Assembly: GCA_013138555.1 (NCBI GenBank)
Contig: WTCN01000136.1
Coordinates: 1 to 14,059 of the forward strand
Reading direction: 5' to 3'
Origin: Methyloprofundus sp.
Lineage (GTDB): Bacteria; Pseudomonadota; Gammaproteobacteria; Methylococcales; Methylomonadaceae
Length of the DNA: 14,059 nt
The position numbers were made by a program, and so were the translations under genes. The notes under the pieces are model-generated. The model was given only the letters and a program-made list of their open reading frames with translations. It was not told the DNA's origin and searched no databases. Positions 6,567-13,954 of the stretch are shown piece by piece; position 1 is the first letter of the stretch, and the number at the start of each line of letters is the position of its first letter.

Positions 6567-6905
6567 TTACGGAAATTGCTGTATAGCAGTCCCAGTACCG
6601 ATAAGCTGATGATCAGCATCAAATGCCCGAACGGTTAACCTATAGTGGTGAGATTTTCCAGATGGTGGACACAGTGGCATAATTTTAAATTCATTGTTCA
6701 GAATAATATCGGAATTTTCAACATCAATACAATGCATACCATGAGGTAGATTGATTAAATCTATATCCTCCAGCAGTAAAGAAAGTTCTTTTGTCGCTGT
6801 GGGTAGCTGATTCTGATAAATCTTGATTTTAGGAATAGTGCAGCTTATACCCCACTCCATCCCCGCTAAGGAAAGTTCTATATTTAATATATTTGATGTA
6901 GACAT
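6567..6905 (-). CDS. Compact PEBP-like (YbhB/Raf kinase inhibitor-like) protein
   Basis: At 112 residues it is shorter than typical PEBP proteins (150-180). LPTATKELSLLLEDID (34-49) aligns with the family block LPAGTKSLALIVEDPD, and CPPSGKSHHYRLTVRAFD (79-96) aligns with CPPPG.HRY.F.lyALD. ISCTIPKIKI (20-29) could be the N-terminal IP strand. The anion-binding DPDxP motif reads DIDLI, and the HW block before the second half (GMHCIDVEN) is degenerate, so ligand binding may be altered or lost. No signal peptide. The start is strong: AAAGGAG 6 bases before the ATG. It leads a minus-strand pair with the CYTH gene and diverges from the TonB receptor gene across a 192-base spacer. Family assignment is by eye and moderate. 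Confidence 0.55.
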   Translation of the reverse strand: MSTSNILNIELSLAGMEWGISCTIPKIKIYQNQLPTATKELSLLLEDIDLINLPHGMHCIDVENSDIILNNEFKIMPLCPPSGKSHHYRLTVRAFDADHQLIGTGTAIQQFP

Positions 6906-6942
6906 TTTGGGCTCCTTTAATGCGAATTAATTAAGGTCTAGT

Positions 6943-6964
6943 TTAGCGAAAGCTTAGTGAAACT
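6943..6964. promoter_or_regulatory. Tandem 11-bp direct repeat, candidate OmpR/PhoB-family regulator site
   Basis: TTAGCGAAAGC (6943-6953) is followed at once by TTAGTGAAACT (6954-6964); eight of the first nine bases agree. Direct repeats one helical turn apart are the usual target of OmpR/PhoB-type winged-helix dimers. The site is in the spacer between the divergent PEBP-like and TonB receptor genes, about 135 bases before the receptor ATG and 38 bases before the PEBP-like ATG. The regulator encoded at 11289-11996 is of this class. A second repeat, ATGAAG at 6978 and 6988, follows. The link to that regulator is inference. Confidence 0.4.
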
Positions 6965-7097
6965 ACCTATGCCAATCATGAAGAATGATGAAGTATGTCT
7001 ATGGTTTTATGAATGTAACTATTTAGCTATAACCCAATAAAATATAGTGTAATCTACCCTCTCAAATACTCTAAACCGATCTAAAAAAACAAAAATA

Positions 7098-9074
7098 ATG
7101 AATCGATTAAAAGAGCTTATTTATTGCCTAACTGGGTGTTATGCTTTTGCATTCTATCCAGCAGTACTCTATGCCGAGAAGCTTGACCCCACTAGCCTGA
7201 GTATTGAGCAGCTAATGGAAAGTGAGGTCACTACAGCGAGTCGAACAGAACAAAAGTTTGCCGATACGGCAGCGGCCGTTTATGTTATCTCTCAGGAAGA
7301 TATTCAACGTGCCGGAGTGACTAATATTCCTGATGTATTGCGCATGGCTCCAGGGGTTCAGGTTGCGCGTATTAGTGCCAGTGAATGGGCGGTGACAATA
7401 CGTGGTTTTAATGGCCGTTTTGCCAATAAACTGTTGGTTTTGCTGGATGGTCGTACCGTCTATTCACCTGTTTTTGCGGGGGTACGCTGGGAGAATCTGG
7501 ATCTGGTTCTGGAAGATATTGAACGCATTGAAGTGATACGTGGGCCGGGAGCTAGTGTCTGGGGGCAAAATGCAGTGAATGGTGTGATCAATATTATTAC
7601 CAAACATACCGAGGATACTCAGCAAGGGCTTGTTTCTATCGCTGCAGGCAATGAAGAGCGAGCGATTGCAGAACTGCGTTATGGTGATCAACTGGGTGAT
7701 AATGCAGCTTATCGGGTGTTTGGTAAGTTTGTTTATCGTGATGACTTTGTTGATTTACAGGGTAATGATGCGGGCGATAACTGGATGCAAGGGCGGGGTG
7801 GTTTTCGTGTGGATTGGAATTCTAATCATGGTGACCGATTGATGCTTGAAGGAGATGGTTTTGTCAGTCATATAAATGATGAGTTTCTGTTACCTGCGGA
7901 TGATCAGCTGGGTGAGCCTAGGCGGGAGTTAGAAGAGCAATCAGGCGCGAGTGGTCTGCTTCATTGGGATCATGATTTTTCAGTCGCTTCAACGATTCAT
8001 ACTCAGGTTTACTATGAATATTTTAATGAAGTAGACCGTCAATTCAGTAGTGAAACAAGTCATACTCTGGATATTGATTTTCAACACGATATTGCACTAT
8101 CAAAAAATAATTATTTTAATTGGGGGATGGGTTATCGCTACGTTAATAGTGCTTATTTTGATGGCATACTTTCAACGACGGATCCAACCTATCAGGATCT
8201 GCATCTGGTGAGTGCGTTTGTACAAGATAAGGCACTGTTTTTCGAGGGTGCATTGCAGTTGACGTTAGGGGCAAAAGTTCAGTATTACACACTCTCAGAT
8301 TGGGACTTTCAACCGTCGCTACGTGTATTATGGAAAGTCCACCCAGAACATCGATTTTGGGCTGCATTTTCCAGAGCAACACGCTCACCTTCGCGTGGTG
8401 AGACAGCGCTTTCTCTTAAGCCTCTCGCTTTACCAGCTCCAGTGGATTTAGTGTTTCAGGCTAATCCAGATTTGACGAGAGAAGTAGTGCATAGTTATGA
8501 GCTGGGATATAGAGGGTGGTTAAGTAATCAGATTTCATTGGATATGACGCTGTTCTATAACGACTATAAAGATCTGATAACCGTGGCGCTTGGCTCGGTG
8601 GATTATGTTAATGGGCAATTACCTGCTTCCTTTGAAAATGATACGGATGCTCAGACCTGGGGGGGTGAAATGGCTGCGGAGTGGCGACCGATAGAGCGTT
8701 TACGCCTACAGTTATCTTATAGTTTTCTAAAAGTCCATGTCGCTCAGCAAGAGCAGGGCCATAATGATCCGGAAAATCAGGTTTCTTTGCGTAGTTCACT
8801 TGATATTACCTCGACTATCACGGCTGACCTCGGAGTTCGTTATGTCGATTCTTTTTATGTGCAAAGTCTATTGCTGGGTACTGAGAGTATCGTGGATAGC
8901 TACGTTGGTCTGGATCTGCGCTTTGCCTGGAAGCCTATACACAATCTTGAGCTTTCTATTGTCGGACAGAATTTGAATAATAAAGTGCACCTTGAGTATA
9001 TTGATGAGGTGTTTGCTTATCCTAGGCAGCTAGAAAGAAGCTTTTATGGGCAGATTCAATGGTATTTTAATTGA
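7098..9074 (+). CDS. TonB-dependent outer-membrane receptor
   Basis: Outer-membrane beta-barrel with an N-terminal plug that imports a ligand using TonB-ExbBD energy. A signal peptide spans about residues 1-26 (hydrophobic LTGCYAFAFYPAVLYA, cleavage likely before EKLD). The plug (about 55-170) shows VYVISQEDIQRAGVTNIPDV, LRMAPGVQV, TIRGFNGRFANKLLVLLDGR, IERIEVIRGPGASVWGQNAV and NGVINIITK, all family hallmarks. The barrel follows to the C-terminal IQWYFN, where the terminal aromatic is one residue from the end. At 658 residues it is a small receptor, like those for siderophores, cobalamin or metals; no N-terminal STN signalling domain is seen. No Shine-Dalgarno precedes the ATG. It is followed by YfiR-like and sensor kinase genes in the same direction, which suggests that the receptor and the signalling pair respond to the same stimulus. 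The substrate is unknown. Confidence 0.95.
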   Translation: MNRLKELIYCLTGCYAFAFYPAVLYAEKLDPTSLSIEQLMESEVTTASRTEQKFADTAAAVYVISQEDIQRAGVTNIPDVLRMAPGVQVARISASEWAVTIRGFNGRFANKLLVLLDGRTVYSPVFAGVRWENLDLVLEDIERIEVIRGPGASVWGQNAVNGVINIITKHTEDTQQGLVSIAAGNEERAIAELRYGDQLGDNAAYRVFGKFVYRDDFVDLQGNDAGDNWMQGRGGFRVDWNSNHGDRLMLEGDGFVSHINDEFLLPADDQLGEPRRELEEQSGASGLLHWDHDFSVASTIHTQVYYEYFNEVDRQFSSETSHTLDIDFQHDIALSKNNYFNWGMGYRYVNSAYFDGILSTTDPTYQDLHLVSAFVQDKALFFEGALQLTLGAKVQYYTLSDWDFQPSLRVLWKVHPEHRFWAAFSRATRSPSRGETALSLKPLALPAPVDLVFQANPDLTREVVHSYELGYRGWLSNQISLDMTLFYNDYKDLITVALGSVDYVNGQLPASFENDTDAQTWGGEMAAEWRPIERLRLQLSYSFLKVHVAQQEQGHNDPENQVSLRSSLDITSTITADLGVRYVDSFYVQSLLLGTESIVDSYVGLDLRFAWKPIHNLELSIVGQNLNNKVHLEYIDEVFAYPRQLERSFYGQIQWYFN

Positions 9075-9098
9075 GCAGGTACATTTCGGAGAATATTT

Positions 9099-9140
9099 AT
9101 GACAAAAAATGAAAATCTATCTTTTTTATTAAAACCCTAG
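9099..9140 (+). CDS. Possible 13-residue leader ORF before the YfiR-like gene
   Basis: ATG ACA AAA AAT ... CCC TAG encodes MTKNENLSFLLKP. GGAG at 9088-9091 lies 7 bases before the ATG, a better ribosome-binding site than that of either neighbouring gene. It occupies the 111-base spacer between the receptor stop and the YfiR-like start. It may be a leader peptide, or the chance result of an AT-rich spacer; no attenuator hairpin was recognised. Confidence 0.3.
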   Translation: MTKNENLSFLLKP

Positions 9141-9185
9141 GAAATCTATGGCATAATTTTATTTTAGTTTTTGAGACATGATTTA

Positions 9186-9803
9186 ATGCAAGACAGGACG
9201 ATAAAACAATGCTGTTTATCATTCGGGCTCGTCGCTGTAAGCTTTCGGCTGCAGCGTGTTGTCTTGCTTATGCTATGTCTTTCTGGAGCTGTATTGAACG
9301 TTGGTAGCCATGCCAGTGAGCTGGATCAGGCAACACTCAAAGTGCTGTATACTTATAAATTTGGCAAGTTCACGCAATGGCCAGATGACAAGTTAAATGC
9401 GACTAACAAGCATTTTCAGTATTGCATACTCGGTGAGAATCCCTTCTCCCAAAAAGACTTGAATATGATTAGCGGAAAATCGGTACAAGGCCTGCCTCTG
9501 GCTATTGAAGTCTTTGATTCCGGGCTAGTGCCGCAAGAGGTACTGGCAAGATGTCATCTTGTATTTATCAGTCGCTCTGAAAAACGTAGGCTTGCTACAA
9601 TACTCTCTAGTCTAAAGAAGCTTCCCGTTCTCAGTATCAGTGACATGACAGAATTCTCGGCTCAAGGCGGCATGATCACCTTAATCGAAAGTGAAGGGAA
9701 ACTCCATTTCCAGATTAATCCTGACGCACTTCAACAGGCACATATTTCAATGAGCTCCAAAATTATGGAACTCGCTGACATTGTAGCTAAAGGGCAGCGG
9801 TAA
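9186..9803 (+). CDS. YfiR/HmsC-like periplasmic protein (DUF4154)
   Basis: Periplasmic regulator of the YfiR family; in YfiBNR, YfiR binds and inhibits the CHASE8-type periplasmic domain of YfiN. From the ATG at 9186 the protein has 205 residues; an in-frame TTG at 9171 is the only earlier start and is less likely. A signal peptide is formed by the hydrophobic run RVVLLMLCLSGAVLNVGSHA (24-43), after an unusually long, cysteine-containing n-region. The mature domain begins SELDQATLKVLYTYKFGKFT, the family's opening helix and FxxWP motif, then C80 (FQYCILG), C123 (ARCHLVFIS), SISDMTEFSAQGGMITLI and a closing helix (ISMSSKIMELADIV). C80 and C123 may form the disulfide known in YfiR. The kinase gene starts one base after the stop, so the two are surely co-translated. 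Confidence 0.88.
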   Translation: MQDRTIKQCCLSFGLVAVSFRLQRVVLLMLCLSGAVLNVGSHASELDQATLKVLYTYKFGKFTQWPDDKLNATNKHFQYCILGENPFSQKDLNMISGKSVQGLPLAIEVFDSGLVPQEVLARCHLVFISRSEKRRLATILSSLKKLPVLSISDMTEFSAQGGMITLIESEGKLHFQINPDALQQAHISMSSKIMELADIVAKGQR

Positions 9804-9804
9804 C

Positions 9805-11292
9805 ATGATGAGTTTTACGAGCACATTAAAGTCCATGTCAATCAAGCATAAGTTGATGTTGATTATGATGGCGACCAGTAGTGCGGCGATTGTTCTTATG
9901 GCACTATTAGTCGTCATTAATCAGGCGCTCAATAGTCAGCGTGTTACTCAGCAACAGTTGAATACTCTGGCTGATGTTCTTGGATCAAGAAGTACGGGCG
10001 CTTTAACATTTGACGACTCTGTTACCGGAAATGAGATTTTAAATGGGCTGGCATTGAAATCAAATGTTGTTTATGCTGTTATTGAGCGCAGCAACGGAGA
10101 GCCTTTTGCAGTATTTGGGGGCACCTCTAGGTGCGCTGAGTCGCAACAAGCCAGTATATTCCATGCAACATCCTCATGGGCTGCTTTATTTGCCAATGAG
10201 GTTCACGTTACACGTGATATTTTTCTGGAAAACGAGCGGATAGGGAAAATATGTATCGTGTCGACCCTGGACGCTTTATATGATGACTTGCTGGATTATG
10301 TGTTGCTGATGACAATAATTTCAGCTATTTGTTTTGTAACCACCTTTTTTATAGGTAGGCGCTTACAAAGCGTTGTATCAGGCCCCATCCTGAATTTACA
10401 AAAAGCCATGGATTCGGTATCTCAAAATAGGGATTATTCGCTACGGGTTGAAAATAGAGAAGAAAATGAATTGCAGGCTTTAATCAATGGATTTAATCAT
10501 ATGTTGGAGCAGGTTCAATTACGCGATAATAAACTTTCAAGCAACAGTGCTCATCTGGAAAAAATTGTTTCGACACAGACAACAGAACTGACCGATGTCA
10601 ACGAAAAGCGGATTTTATGGTTGGAATCAATGGCGCGTTTTTTAAAGCATGAGCTGAAAAATTCATCGGTGGGTATTAAAACATCTCTGGATTTAATTGA
10701 ACGCCGAAGTACAGAGCAGAAAAAAGTTGATGTCTATATTGCCAGAGCTCGTAAGAGTATGACTAATATGAATGTCTTGCTACAGAGTGCCGGTGATGCG
10801 AGTAATCTTGAAGCAAACCTTTATAAAGAAGAGCAGGAGCAGCTGGATCTTGGGCTGATGGTGGTGAGCCATATAGAGAGTTATCAGTTAATCTACCCGG
10901 ATATTTCAATGCGCGTAAATTGCCAGCGAGGGCTTTTTGTTCTTGGTAATAAAATTCGCTTAATACAGCTGCTGGATAAATTGGTTTCCAATGCAGTTGA
11001 GCATTGTGATGCTCATGCACCTATTGAAATTTCAGTGCAACGAGTGCAGGGTAAAGTTCAGCTTATTGTTGCAGATAAAGGAGATGCTTTACCCAAAGAT
11101 AAGCTGGCTATGTTTGAGTTATTTATTTCGTTTAGAACAGTGGAGAGAAAAACGGATGAGAATTTTGGTCTGGGGCTTTATATTGTCAAGCTAATTGCAG
11201 AGTCCCACGGTGGGCAAGTGACAGCATATGATTTCAATAAAGGTGAAGGGGCTGTTTTTGAAGTGACACTCCCCTTAATCAGTACTCATTAA
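9805..11292 (+). CDS. Sensor histidine kinase with CHASE8-type periplasmic domain and HAMP
   Basis: Inner-membrane sensor kinase, 495 residues. TM1 is at about 17-40. The periplasmic region (about 45-160) contains LADVLGSRSTGALTFDDSVT, then LNGLALKSNVVYAVIERSNG and EPFAVFGG, which is the CHASE8 pattern of YfiN-type proteins. TM2 is at 164-184, HAMP at 185-240 (ending ENELQALINGFNHML), then a coiled linker. The H-box is FLKHELKNSSVGI with phospho-acceptor H282. The ATPase domain has N-box LLDKLVSNAVEH (N396), DKGDAL (424-429) and the G-box NFGLGLYIV (453-461). All catalytic motifs are intact. ATG codons at 9805 and 9808 are both possible. The YfiR-like protein encoded just before is its expected periplasmic partner, and the convergent regulator gene its expected phosphorylation target. 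Its stop codon overlaps that of the regulator in TTAA. Confidence 0.93.
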   Translation: MMSFTSTLKSMSIKHKLMLIMMATSSAAIVLMALLVVINQALNSQRVTQQQLNTLADVLGSRSTGALTFDDSVTGNEILNGLALKSNVVYAVIERSNGEPFAVFGGTSRCAESQQASIFHATSSWAALFANEVHVTRDIFLENERIGKICIVSTLDALYDDLLDYVLLMTIISAICFVTTFFIGRRLQSVVSGPILNLQKAMDSVSQNRDYSLRVENREENELQALINGFNHMLEQVQLRDNKLSSNSAHLEKIVSTQTTELTDVNEKRILWLESMARFLKHELKNSSVGIKTSLDLIERRSTEQKKVDVYIARARKSMTNMNVLLQSAGDASNLEANLYKEEQEQLDLGLMVVSHIESYQLIYPDISMRVNCQRGLFVLGNKIRLIQLLDKLVSNAVEHCDAHAPIEISVQRVQGKVQLIVADKGDALPKDKLAMFELFISFRTVERKTDENFGLGLYIVKLIAESHGGQVTAYDFNKGEGAVFEVTLPLISTH

Positions 11293-11996
11293 ACATCCAG
11301 CCATCTATAACCAGCACCTCTTTCGGTTTTAATACAGTTAAAGTTTTCGTCGATTACCTTAAATCGATTACGTATGGTTTTTATGTGTGCGCTAATGGTA
11401 TTAGGTTCCACATAAATCTTGGCTGCCTCCATAAGCTGCCGGTAGGTTTTAACCTGATGTGGCTCAGCTAATAACGCCTGAACAATCCAGAATTGTGTCA
11501 GTGTCAGTTCAACGGCTTGAGTGTTCCAGTAAACGAGTAGTCGATCACTGTCGATATACGATTTCCTAGGTTTGCTATCATCAACCCTGGTTGTGGTTGA
11601 TGTCGACTTTTGACTTTTTATTGTTGCGTAGCGACGCAATAAGGCTTCAACTCGAACGATTAGGTATTCAATACTGATATCTTTAGTCAGATAATCATCT
11701 GCGCCAAGCCGGAATCCCGATATTTTGTCTACTTCGCTGCCGTGGGAGGTCAAAAATAAAATGGGAAGCACTGGAGAGATCTGTCTTAGGTACATACATA
11801 GCTGAAACCCACCTTCGCGCTCTTCTTCCAGGCTGATATCAAGGATGGCAATATCTGGAAGTCCCTGTGTAAAATAAGCCATAGCTTCTTCCCGATTGCT
11901 ACAGGCCTTTACTTTGAAGCCTTCATCAGATAGCAATTCAGCATAGTTTTCTCGAATCACATCATCGTCTTCGACTAATAAAATTTCTCTAAGCAT
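11289..11996 (-). CDS. OmpR/PhoB-family response regulator
   Basis: Cytoplasmic DNA-binding response regulator, 235 residues. The receiver domain (about 3-122) has the acidic pair E9/D10/D11, phospho-acceptor D53 (IAILDISL), T83 (FLTSHG) and K105 (DYLTKD). The proline that normally follows this lysine is replaced by D106. A Ser/Thr/Lys-rich linker (125-143) leads to a winged-helix domain with LTLTQFWIVQALLAEPHQVK and TYRQLMEA, recognition-helix region NTISAHIKTIRNRFK, and the C-terminal hairpin IKTERGAGYRWL. The start has a strong GGAGG (12003-12007) 6 bases upstream. It converges tail-to-tail with the CHASE8 kinase, sharing TTAA for both stops, and is its most likely partner. It may bind the 11-bp direct repeats at 6943-6964. 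Confidence 0.95.
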   Translation of the reverse strand: MLREILLVEDDDVIRENYAELLSDEGFKVKACSNREEAMAYFTQGLPDIAILDISLEEEREGGFQLCMYLRQISPVLPILFLTSHGSEVDKISGFRLGADDYLTKDISIEYLIVRVEALLRRYATIKSQKSTSTTTRVDDSKPRKSYIDSDRLLVYWNTQAVELTLTQFWIVQALLAEPHQVKTYRQLMEAAKIYVEPNTISAHIKTIRNRFKVIDENFNCIKTERGAGYRWLDV

Positions 11997-12056
11997 TACC
12001 GCCCTCCGATATATTTGATTCTGACTTATAGGTTACTAACATCGCTATGCGGGCTG

Positions 12057-12158
12057 AATACCTGTCGCTTATATGATATTTATGCTGGGCGCGGGTTTTT
12101 TGAACGCAGGTATTTGCCCCGTTATGCGTTGCTAACCAGCTTATATATCATACAGCGA
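12057..12158. repeat. Nested inverted-repeat element upstream of the response regulator
   Basis: Three sets of inverted arms occur in about 100 bases. The outer arms are 12065-12088 and 12136-12158; their inner 17 positions (12072-12088 against 12136-12152) agree at 15, with TATGATAT and GCTGG ends. A second pair is AATACCTG (12057-12064) and CAGGTATT (12107-12114). The innermost pair is AACGCA (12103-12108) and TGCGTT (12125-12130). The outer and innermost pairs nest as one long stem-loop; the AATACCTG pair is an alternative fold. It lies between the end of the glycosyltransferase gene and the regulator start, both minus strand. It could be a MITE-like repeat, a regulator site or a structured leader. 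The rest of 11997-12329 shows no convincing gene. Confidence 0.5.
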
Positions 12159-12329
12159 TTTGTGGTAATTGAGCTGTATTCTTCATGAATCATCATAATG
12201 GTAATATCTTGTTTAACCAGGTTTTATTTTCAGAAAATTTTTTCGTAGCTGGGATTAACTTATCTAGCGAAGCGCAGATAATGTCACCTGGCATAGGCTG
12301 TGAGTTTGTTGGAGGGTGTTTTTTAAATG

Positions 12330-13184
12330 CTATTCTTCAGCATGTCTATAGTGCAGAGCTGAAACCTGTTCGGAAAGAAAGCCCATTAAGAAGGTAATAA
12401 CCGAAGTATTGAGTAATAATGCACTCATATTCGTAAAACGATGTTCGGTGTTATAAGTGTAGCCATAGTAACCTGTGCCAAGTAAAAACAGGCTGATACT
12501 GACGGGTAAAAATAGCCGCATAGGTGAAAATAAAGCACCGATGCGAATAATGATAATAAAGAAGCGGGCACCGTCCCTAAATAAGCGTATATGGCTCTTG
12601 CCTTTTCGTTGTCCTGCATGGATAGGTAGGTAGGCAACTGGAAAGCCTGAGCGAAAAAACGCCATGGTACTTGTCGTGGGATAGGAGAACCCATTAGGTA
12701 ACAGGTATATAAATTTTTTAAATTTTTCTGTTCTGACAGCACGAAAACCGGAAGTGAGATCCTCTATTTTGTGTCCGGTCATTATGGAAGCAAAGCGATT
12801 GTAAAACGCATTGCCTAAACGCCTTAGTAATGAAGCTTGTGACTTTGGGTTTCTGGCACCGACTACCATATCATAGCCTTCATCTAGTTTTTGCAAAAAA
12901 ACGGGAATATCCATAGGGTTGTGTTGACCATCGCCGTCCATAAAGACAATAATTTCACCTTTTGCATTTCTTGCGCCTGTTTTAATGGCCGCACCATTTC
13001 CCTGGCAGTATGGGTGGCTAATAACCCGGGCACCACTCTGTTTTGCCAGTTCGGCGGTATTATCACTGGAGCCGTCATTAATCACTAATATTTCAGCATC
13101 AAGCTTTAATGCTTGTATGCTTTGCAATACATCAGTAATATTACTGGCTTCATTTTTTGCGGGAATAACAATTGTAATTTTCAT
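12330..13184 (-). CDS. Family-2 glycosyltransferase (dolichyl-/polyprenyl-phosphate mannosyltransferase-like)
   Basis: GT-A fold glycosyltransferase, 284 residues, that likely moves a sugar from a nucleotide donor to a polyprenyl phosphate or other membrane acceptor. Motifs: VIPAKNEASNI (6-16), VINDGSSDNT with D37, GNGAAIKTGARNAKGE (62-77), metal-binding DGDGQH with D83 and D85, VVGAR (107-111), and DLTSGFRAVR in the acceptor region. Two hydrophobic helices near the C-terminus (about 225-245 and 255-272) anchor it to the membrane. The ATG lies 9 bases after the stop of the DUF4124 gene and has no Shine-Dalgarno, so translation probably depends on coupling with that gene. No other polysaccharide or lipid-glycosylation gene is visible nearby, so the product is unknown. 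Confidence 0.9.
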   Translation of the reverse strand: MKITIVIPAKNEASNITDVLQSIQALKLDAEILVINDGSSDNTAELAKQSGARVISHPYCQGNGAAIKTGARNAKGEIIVFMDGDGQHNPMDIPVFLQKLDEGYDMVVGARNPKSQASLLRRLGNAFYNRFASIMTGHKIEDLTSGFRAVRTEKFKKFIYLLPNGFSYPTTSTMAFFRSGFPVAYLPIHAGQRKGKSHIRLFRDGARFFIIIIRIGALFSPMRLFLPVSISLFLLGTGYYGYTYNTEHRFTNMSALLLNTSVITFLMGFLSEQVSALHYRHAEE

Positions 13185-13193
13185 TTACACTAT

Positions 13194-13679
13194 TCAGTTT
13201 TTGCGAGGTGATAGTTTTGGGACAGGGCGAGCAGGCAATGGTTTTTCTATGGGGTGGCTAGGTAATGGTTTCACTACAGGGCGAAGAGGGTAGAAATAGG
13301 GTTGATCTCTAAGGTAGTTATTATTGTTTTCTAGCGCATCAGTTTGTCGTGCCGTTGCTTCTGCTTGTGCTCTGATAGCTTTGGCATTCTCATAACTTGC
13401 GTCAGCATTATTTTCTTGAGCACGGAGTAAACGCTCTTTATCGTCTGCTTCTTTTTGTATTTTCTTTTTTTCAGCGTTAGCTTCTAAATCAGTGCTGAGT
13501 TTTTCAACAGCTGCCTCCTGTTGTTTAGTACTAATGTCTTTTGCAGGTATAAATTCAGTGCCTGTTTGTTTGCATTGTGTTTGTTGATAGCTAGTATTGC
13601 CATTTTCTATGCATTTATAAATCTCTGCATAAGCGGGTGAGATAGAAAATATGAAGATTAATAGGTTGATGATTTTCAT
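13194..13679 (-). CDS. Secreted DUF4124-domain protein with coiled coil and proline-rich tail
   Basis: Exported protein of unknown function, 161 residues. A signal peptide MKIINLLIFIFSISPAYA is followed by a DUF4124-like segment (EIYKCIENGNTSYQQTQCKQ, residues 19-38) with two cysteines (C23 and C36) that could form a disulfide. Residues about 50-118 are charged, Ala/Glu/Lys/Gln-rich and predicted to be a long helix or coiled coil (EAAVEKLSTDLEANAEKKK). An Asn-rich turn (NNNN) follows, then a proline-rich tail with repeated KPLPxxP, KPLPARP and VPKLSPR. The tail may span the periplasm or bind the cell wall. It is the first gene of a minus-strand pair with the glycosyltransferase. The ribosome-binding site is weak (AGAG about 10 bases upstream). 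Confidence 0.8.
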   Translation of the reverse strand: MKIINLLIFIFSISPAYAEIYKCIENGNTSYQQTQCKQTGTEFIPAKDISTKQQEAAVEKLSTDLEANAEKKKIQKEADDKERLLRAQENNADASYENAKAIRAQAEATARQTDALENNNNYLRDQPYFYPLRPVVKPLPSHPIEKPLPARPVPKLSPRKN

Positions 13680-13954
13680 GGCATGTTTTCTCTGTGTACA
13701 ATAACGTTATATTATTGGGATGGAAAATTATAGTCATAATATGGCTTGAGATATCTGGCTACCAATATAAAATGGGACACTTTGATACTTCAAAATAGCT
13801 TATTCATAAAAATAAAAAATGTTATGTTTAGACTAGTTGTGCGTCAACTTTGGTTTGATGATTAAAGACTCAGTATAGATTCTCAGGTAAATAACTTCTC
13901 ATTACTCATTAACACTTGAGCTAAGGAATCAGACTAAATAAAACCCGATAGTTG
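13680..13954. other. Spacer upstream of the DUF4124 gene with a 10-bp palindrome
   Basis: No gene is seen in this AT-rich stretch. ATAACGTTAT at 13701-13710 is a perfect 10-bp palindrome 21 bases before the ATG of the minus-strand DUF4124 gene, flanked by CAATA-like and TATTG-like bases. It could be an operator or part of the leader. No clear promoter hexamers were identified. Confidence 0.3.

Noticed and set aside
7098..7145. Lipobox-like LTGC in the signal peptide of the TonB receptor
   Set aside because: TonB receptors are barrels; the hydrophobic segment continues past C14 to a normal signal peptidase I site (LYA before EKLD), so lipidation is unlikely, though not excluded.
12185..12397. 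70-codon plus-strand ORF upstream of the regulator
   Set aside because: Its end overlaps the glycosyltransferase gene antisense, it lacks a Shine-Dalgarno, and its composition is not protein-like.
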